Part shown: positions 15,801-18,125 of the stretch, piece by piece
Layout: each line of letters begins with the position of its first letter
Position numbering within the stretch: position 1 is the first letter of the stretch
Source of the DNA: an uncultured Fibrobacter sp.
Lineage (GTDB): Bacteria; Fibrobacterota; Fibrobacteria; Fibrobacterales; Fibrobacteraceae
Direction: 5' to 3'
Assembly: GCA_947306025.1 (NCBI GenBank)
Contig: CAMZFJ010000009.1
Location: 1 to 18,125 of the forward strand
Length of the DNA: 18,125 bases
Made by a program: the position numbers and the translations under genes
The notes under the pieces: generated by a model
Databases searched by the model: none
What the model saw: only the letters and a program-made list of their open reading frames with translations
What the model was told of the DNA's origin: nothing

Positions 15801-17036
15801 GTCAAGTTCAACTGGAATGCAAGTACAAACACTATCGGTGAAAACTTTACGCTTGCTCAGTTGTACGAAGAACAAGGCGTGACGCCGTTCCAATATTACC
15901 TCTACGGCTTGGGCCTTGGCGATGGTCACGGCGGTCGCGGACTGTGGAATATCATGACGGGTAACATGGGCCTTACGAGTCGTGATGACTTTACCGGCTT
16001 TGCCCAGTACAGAAACAAGAATGTCGATACGCTTGTGTATCAGGGTAGCTTCCGCAATTCTGTGTCTCGTTCTTTGCAGATTTCTACGGGCCTTACATTG
16101 CCGTTCTGGGATATTTCCTTGACGACCGATTTCCAGTGGAAGGAAGACTTCTCACAGTCTCGTGAATATCCGCTGTACATCGACACGACTACGACATTCC
16201 CGAAGTTTGGCATCGGCATTGCAATCCCGAACATCGCCCAGAAAGTTTCGTTCTTGAACAGCTTCCGCAGCGTAAGCTTGAACAGCCGTTTTGATTACAA
16301 CCGCACAGTCACCAGCCGCCCGTTCCAGAGCGCCGAAGATTCTTGGGCTCGCGTTTGGAACTTTAACCCGCTTATCCGCGTTACGTTCTTGACGCAAAAC
16401 AATATGCGCATTGAAAACAATGTACGCATGAAGATTGAATCGACGAATCGTCGCCCGAAGGAAGAAGTGATTTCGAATCCGTGCTGGCCGAATAAAGAGG
16501 AAAATTGCACTGATACCACTCGCTATTTCCTTGAAACTCCGTGGATGCCGACGTGGCTTTACAATGACTTTGCGATTAACATCGGAGATGATTTCTCGAT
16601 TTCGTATCCGCTCAAGCTCGACAAGGGATTCCAACTTTGGAAGTGGTACTTCAAGCTCAAGAACAATATTGACTTGAAGCTTACCGCTGGCTACGATTAC
16701 AAGAAGACGATCCGTAAGGAATATAAGCCAGTTGAAGGATATGACATGAAGAATAAGGAATCTGGTACGGATGGAGTCTTTATTCGTTGGAATTATGATT
16801 CTGGCGTGGAACCGTTTGTGGCCTACAAGCCGAAACTTGAATTGAACTATCGTACAGTTCCGTCGAGAACGCATGAATGGTTCATTCGTCCGAGCGCTTC
16901 GTATACGTTCAACAAGATGGCTTCGCTCAGTTCGTACATCGAATATAGGCAGATTCACGAAAAGCTGGATGACGAAACGGCTCATATCCGCCAGATTCTC
17001 CAGTTCGAACTTGCATTGATGCTGAGATTTGACTAA
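9801..17036 (+). CDS. sprA: SprA (Sov) outer-membrane translocon of the type 9 secretion system
   Basis: SprA is the giant beta-barrel channel through which T9SS cargo crosses the outer membrane. Length (2,411 residues) fits the family. In order: signal peptide 1-27 (RFRKFF, then a hydrophobic core); a Ser/Ala/Pro linker about 49-165; a SprA N-terminal region with NVDEGLGSQNEVR and the VEAGTTNLSL...GLFGIK block; a central signature with MKYLEVVARG from 1032, IDLGLVSEDISING and HDRGLDDVSG from 1081; then long beta-rich barrel sequence ending LALMLRFD, as outer-membrane proteins do. The start is TTG at 9801: a TGA lies in frame at 9795 and no ATG occurs before the linker, so it is the only start that keeps the signal peptide. 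No Shine-Dalgarno is visible. In Fibrobacter this system probably exports polysaccharide-degrading enzymes (inference). No other T9SS gene is in the window. Confidence 0.95.
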   Translation: MRFRKFFKSALCGFAACSFVAVGSVWSQDGTLSSYESLFDDELFQDVPAPKSSASVVSSSAALPASSAVQPKSSSQPSVAVSSAASPKSSAAPVSSAAPPASSAVVPASSTAPASSSAQVVAQSSATPVSSSAKPASSDARSSSSMAPASSAAKSSASAVKSPVVAQVEPPTDNASEVSSEDVWTPAIKYFPVPKSTSPLDGLLPFGGVGARPGLMNTSKGQIFSHDIDVATREIDVSEKRVNSLSRTDTTVLWTSHYPELADYVSDMYDIGRKRLWLNGLVGQNDGYEAPETGSVFDITIPVNMPAWMKDFGFNKPKLMLKGSMDVRFKGYGEKDDAEGSTKTSLWPSPSLDYNPSFMVEGKIGPYITVEIKNVDEGLGSQNEVRVVYEESFKGEFEDYILQRVEAGTTNLSLAGTEFTGYSENHQGLFGIKAEWKLGDWKLTTIASQDGGQQEEYSIKANESTTEFQVTDKQFIAYRYYFLDQDTRTEYIKAAIKGNTINKPLPDLKLYKRSSLNETNNVFKDITVVYKPPQGEPITKTVNRMEEIKDFTYDSKMGVVKINGVNRNTLIAAKWGSTLRDNDEAVLIQWDATLSELKDIDKLMLRNVYSIGISDASANSFVLRMKNKSGISGNYLKTLGLADEKSGTPLVSESKIFTKDASGSYTGEMWLPCRMWTDSVYADYGSKAKEVAERNCLEPLRNVDTTAAIAQLYTLPVYNLNRYTSQFYFESVGKRRNSMLSVRDPNSSYSVNSGSCMDISPGSEKVTAGSTTLIRGTDYEVNYELGQIELLSDRALDPNQEIKVKFECEPMFEVDNKLLLGARAELPLDLYGFGAGSVFGITALYKSQSTTAEVPTLGNEPYSSFLWGFNIRLQDSVKALTDLVNAIPGINTTATSNWRVEAEFAGSRHNANTSKTQTALVEDFESTSTGLVYPLSRLSWTQASPPGGVDSLQFISTYIESQDYRHQGEFIWHSNTTELYKYIYDNVGNSDVDNQHLTVLKMTLRPNDNLMGNSWGGIMRANSSYYQDLSEMKYLEVVARGNSGSIFIDLGLVSEDISINGNKPNGKYNGENDLGMTTAKHDRGLDDVSGENEIRVVWDCRIEPCKADTLKMGSVDLSTRDIAGDDFKDLDDESDPPKSINGTEGNLGERAYDTEDINRNGSFDTDISFVRYRIDLSSTNSTEYEVLKNGWRRWRIPLNQYDTIVSPTGSGYKEILAESQYTRMWLGRLGPGVSEAKVQVVSLGVLGNAWEETTVADLYRTSTNENSQIVEVNGVESRVTESLATHDTTYIKVSTINNRENAKTYFKSPNTVTERDADSNAPLKETALVLEYHNMSPGQEVGVTRLFETDTKNFSAYKSLKMEIHYEKDPESKSGTVPIRFALQFGEGSIDGSKDYYEWSFRPKDLDRTCEPGRESDCHEKNWLDNAFAMNLSDFSDLKRGRHPPYVEPVVKKLPGDREEQLRLVGNPSITKVDWMRFVIIADSSASPADLKGKFWINDLRLSDMDTEWGYAARVNGQVNFADFISLSGAVRYQDGDFATLSNSGRSPKPDLASAASQLDVSADISIALNKFLNDSLGFHIPMSFSYHSSTKRPYMKPTDDMILKKSSFVDLTGDMFQGDLAVESENEENKLRDNAESKGYESYVQDLGFSVSYHKDYKASETKLGEFLSQAFLERPALSYSYHQSEGRSTTSADSTYSYHTLFEYKLGTFSMFKFKPFEGLGKYSWLKDFSKTEFEPWPQTFDLTLFDFNYVRYVNQTRDPDFVEPQVDKVVTYTAELNHKLNLRWNILSFLTTSYSINIRRDMFGGGDREGFVKENFFTTAEGGLFASGYIFDHDHSDRKVYVSRDSLVIIPVDTIAKTDANGKQLTIDMQNPDSYEIRYDTTAFYKVDSVGHREYGRAYGILRNERSRNQQFRINFNPKLIPFIPFNMQFSSDFNQQKSIPDDFSFTDPSNIEKNYWTISQTNRFEFTPSLRIIELANLFGKDNAVSGFFNKLKWREVKFNWNASTNTIGENFTLAQLYEEQGVTPFQYYLYGLGLGDGHGGRGLWNIMTGNMGLTSRDDFTGFAQYRNKNVDTLVYQGSFRNSVSRSLQISTGLTLPFWDISLTTDFQWKEDFSQSREYPLYIDTTTTFPKFGIGIAIPNIAQKVSFLNSFRSVSLNSRFDYNRTVTSRPFQSAEDSWARVWNFNPLIRVTFLTQNNMRIENNVRMKIESTNRRPKEEVISNPCWPNKEENCTDTTRYFLETPWMPTWLYNDFAINIGDDFSISYPLKLDKGFQLWKWYFKLKNNIDLKLTAGYDYKKTIRKEYKPVEGYDMKNKESGTDGVFIRWNYDSGVEPFVAYKPKLELNYRTVPSRTHEWFIRPSASYTFNKMASLSSYIEYRQIHEKLDDETAHIRQILQFELALMLRFD
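9945..10295 (+). repeat. Low-complexity Ser/Ala/Pro-coding tract in sprA
   Basis: About 117 codons (residues 49-165) made nearly only of Ser, Ala, Pro, Val and Lys in imperfect blocks such as PASSA, SSAAP and PKSSA. Serine codons vary (TCT, TCG, TCC, AGT, AGC), so the DNA is not a simple tandem repeat. It is probably a flexible extracytoplasmic linker between the mature N-terminus and the folded protein. Confidence 0.85.
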
Positions 17037-17044
17037 GGCGGCGC

Positions 17045-17085
17045 AGCCGCTAGTTACTAGTTAATAGTTTGTAGTTACTAGAAAA
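17045..17085 (+). repeat. Dispersed AGTTACTAG-type 3'-end repeat, copy B
   Basis: Starts AGCCGC 8 nt after the sprA stop, has a 30-nt core at 17052-17081 that begins and ends with AGTTACTAG, and ends GAAAA. It has the same layout as the copy after the LRR gene (6635 to 6596, minus strand). Its AGCCGC also forms a small hairpin with the preceding bases: GCGGC 17038-17042 with GCCGC 17046-17050. Confidence 0.75.
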
Positions 17086-17101
17086 AATCGAACTTAAAAA
17101 T

Positions 17102-17131
17102 CTAGTAACTAGTAACTTGGAACTAGTAACT
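17102..17131 (-). repeat. Dispersed AGTTACTAG-type repeat, copy C, inverted to copy B
   Basis: The 30-nt core in opposite orientation: 25 of 30 bases pair with 17052-17081 across a 20-nt A-rich spacer, giving a potential long stem-loop between sprA and mnmA. No T-run follows, so I do not call it a terminator. Against copy A it matches at 26 of 30 bases. Confidence 0.75.
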
Positions 17132-17180
17132 TATTAGGTGGTTAATAGTGCTCAATATTGTATTTGGAGTAAAATAGGGA

Positions 17181-18125
17181 ATGTCGAAAGTAAAGGTGGT
17201 TGTAGGCATGAGCGGTGGTGTGGATTCGTCCGTTGCCGCTCTTCTTTTGCAACAGCAGGGCTATGAAGTCGTTGGCGTGACGCTCCGCGTATTGCCAGAT
17301 GTCGATGGAGCCTTTGATGCCGAGAACGACCCGAGCGTGCTCCGTGCGAAGATGATTGCTGAAAAGCTGGGTATTGAACACCATGTGGCAAACTGCTCCG
17401 ACGCGTTTACAGGCGAAGTTTTAAAACGCTGCCATGCGGACTTTTCGCATGCGCGGACGCCGAATCCGTGTTGCTACTGCAATCGCTTTATCAAGTTTGG
17501 CTGGATGATGGATTACGCGAATTCGCTTGGCGCGGACTTTTTGGCGACGGGGCATTATGTTCGTATTGAAGAAGTCGATGGCGTTCGTAGGCTTTTGCGC
17601 GGTCGCGATCCGGGCAAGGACCAGAGCTATTTTTTGTTCTGGGTTCCCGATGAACGCCGCAATCACGTGCTCACGCCGCTTGGAACATACGTGAAAAGCG
17701 AAGTGCGCGAAATCGCGGAGCAGAACGGCTTCGTGAACGCTAAAACGGGCGATAGCCAAGATATTTGCTTTGACATTTACGGTTCGCAATACACGGATTT
17801 TTTGAAGGATCGATTTGGCGAGATGACTCGTCCGGGCCGCTTCGTGGATGAAAAGGGCAAGGTGTGGAACACGCACGACGGGTTCCATAAGTACACGGTC
17901 GGACAGCGCAAAGGTCTGGGCGTGGCGATTGGCGTGCCCGCGTTCGTGAAGCATGTGGATCCGGAAACGGGCGATATTCTCGTGACTGGCGACAAGTCGT
18001 CGGTTTGCTTTGACCGCGTGGAAATGGTGAACTGCGAATGGCACGGCGGGCATCGTGACATTGGAACGAAGTTCCGCGCCGAAGGCATGGTGCGTTACCG
18101 CCAGCGTCCGGTCGCTTGTGAAGTG
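17181..18125 (+). CDS. mnmA: tRNA-specific 2-thiouridylase MnmA, 3' end outside window
   Basis: MnmA (TrmU) puts sulfur on C2 of the wobble uridine (U34) of Lys, Glu and Gln tRNAs, using ATP, in the cytoplasm. The frame is open from ATG 17181 to the window edge: 315 residues of a family usually about 360-370. Visible: PP-loop GMSGGVDSS at 9-17 for ATP; TPNPCCYCNRFIKF at 93-106 with catalytic-type Cys100; ATGHYVR at 122-128; GKDQSYFLF at 145-153; SQDICF at 192-197 with the second conserved Cys196; YTVGQRKGLG at 238-247. Cys97 stands where E. coli MnmA has Asp99, giving a CxxC. GGAG lies 12 nt before the ATG, a little far, and AGGGA abuts it. It follows sprA on the same strand after 144 bp of repeats. 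Confidence 0.96.
   Translation, partial: MSKVKVVVGMSGGVDSSVAALLLQQQGYEVVGVTLRVLPDVDGAFDAENDPSVLRAKMIAEKLGIEHHVANCSDAFTGEVLKRCHADFSHARTPNPCCYCNRFIKFGWMMDYANSLGADFLATGHYVRIEEVDGVRRLLRGRDPGKDQSYFLFWVPDERRNHVLTPLGTYVKSEVREIAEQNGFVNAKTGDSQDICFDIYGSQYTDFLKDRFGEMTRPGRFVDEKGKVWNTHDGFHKYTVGQRKGLGVAIGVPAFVKHVDPETGDILVTGDKSSVCFDRVEMVNCEWHGGHRDIGTKFRAEGMVRYRQRPVACEV

Noticed and set aside
14568..15929. 453-codon open frame on the minus strand
   Set aside because: It lies fully antisense inside sprA. The strong codon bias of the host gene keeps the opposite frame free of stops; the translation is Arg/Val/His-rich with no recognisable domain.
17102..17131. CRISPR-like array from repeated CTAGTAACT units
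   Set aside because: Units are 9 bp, overlapping and inverted, without regular spacers or cas genes.

Overview
The window looks like chromosomal DNA from a Fibrobacter-type bacterium (Fibrobacterota, close to F. succinogenes). This is inferred from the gene content and style: a SprA-type type 9 secretion (T9SS) translocon carrying a long Ser/Ala/Pro linker of the kind seen in Fibrobacter secreted proteins, several lipoproteins with Bacteroidota/Fibrobacterota-like signal peptides, strong use of GAA, AAG, CTC and CGC/CGT codons in the larger genes, and AT-rich spacers. There was no database search, so the genus is a judgement.

Layout from left to right: (1) the 5' three quarters of glmS on the minus strand, cut by the window edge; (2) divergent from it, an FKBP-type prolyl isomerase lipoprotein with its own terminator; (3) a MepM-like M23 endopeptidase lipoprotein; (4) on the minus strand and convergent with it, two tandem paralogous S41 (C-terminal processing protease-like) lipoproteins whose reading frames overlap by 52 bp; upstream of them on the same strand is a cytoplasmic protein made almost entirely of 23-residue leucine-rich repeats; (5) a 392-bp AT-rich spacer ending in a 27-bp near-perfect palindrome over a TATAAT box; (6) a solitary AIPR-family protein (abortive infection/phage resistance family) followed by a good rho-independent terminator; (7) a 2,411-codon sprA starting from TTG; (8) a spacer with a 30-bp-arm inverted repeat; (9) the first 315 codons of mnmA, cut by the right edge.

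Functionally most of the window is cell-envelope biology: glmS supplies amino sugar for peptidoglycan, the M23 enzyme cuts peptidoglycan, the FKBP folds and the S41 proteins process exported proteins, and SprA is the outer-membrane channel for T9SS cargo. MnmA (tRNA thiolation) and the AIPR protein are the exceptions. No tRNA, rRNA, CRISPR array, transposase or integrase is visible.

The least explained signals are non-coding: a dispersed 30-bp element built from CTAGTAACT/AGTTACTAG units (three copies, two of them 6-8 nt after a stop codon), a GTCAT-flanked CCCGG palindrome found twice, and the palindrome in front of the AIPR gene. The AIPR gene with its private promoter, palindrome and terminator is the best candidate for a self-contained, poorly described system.
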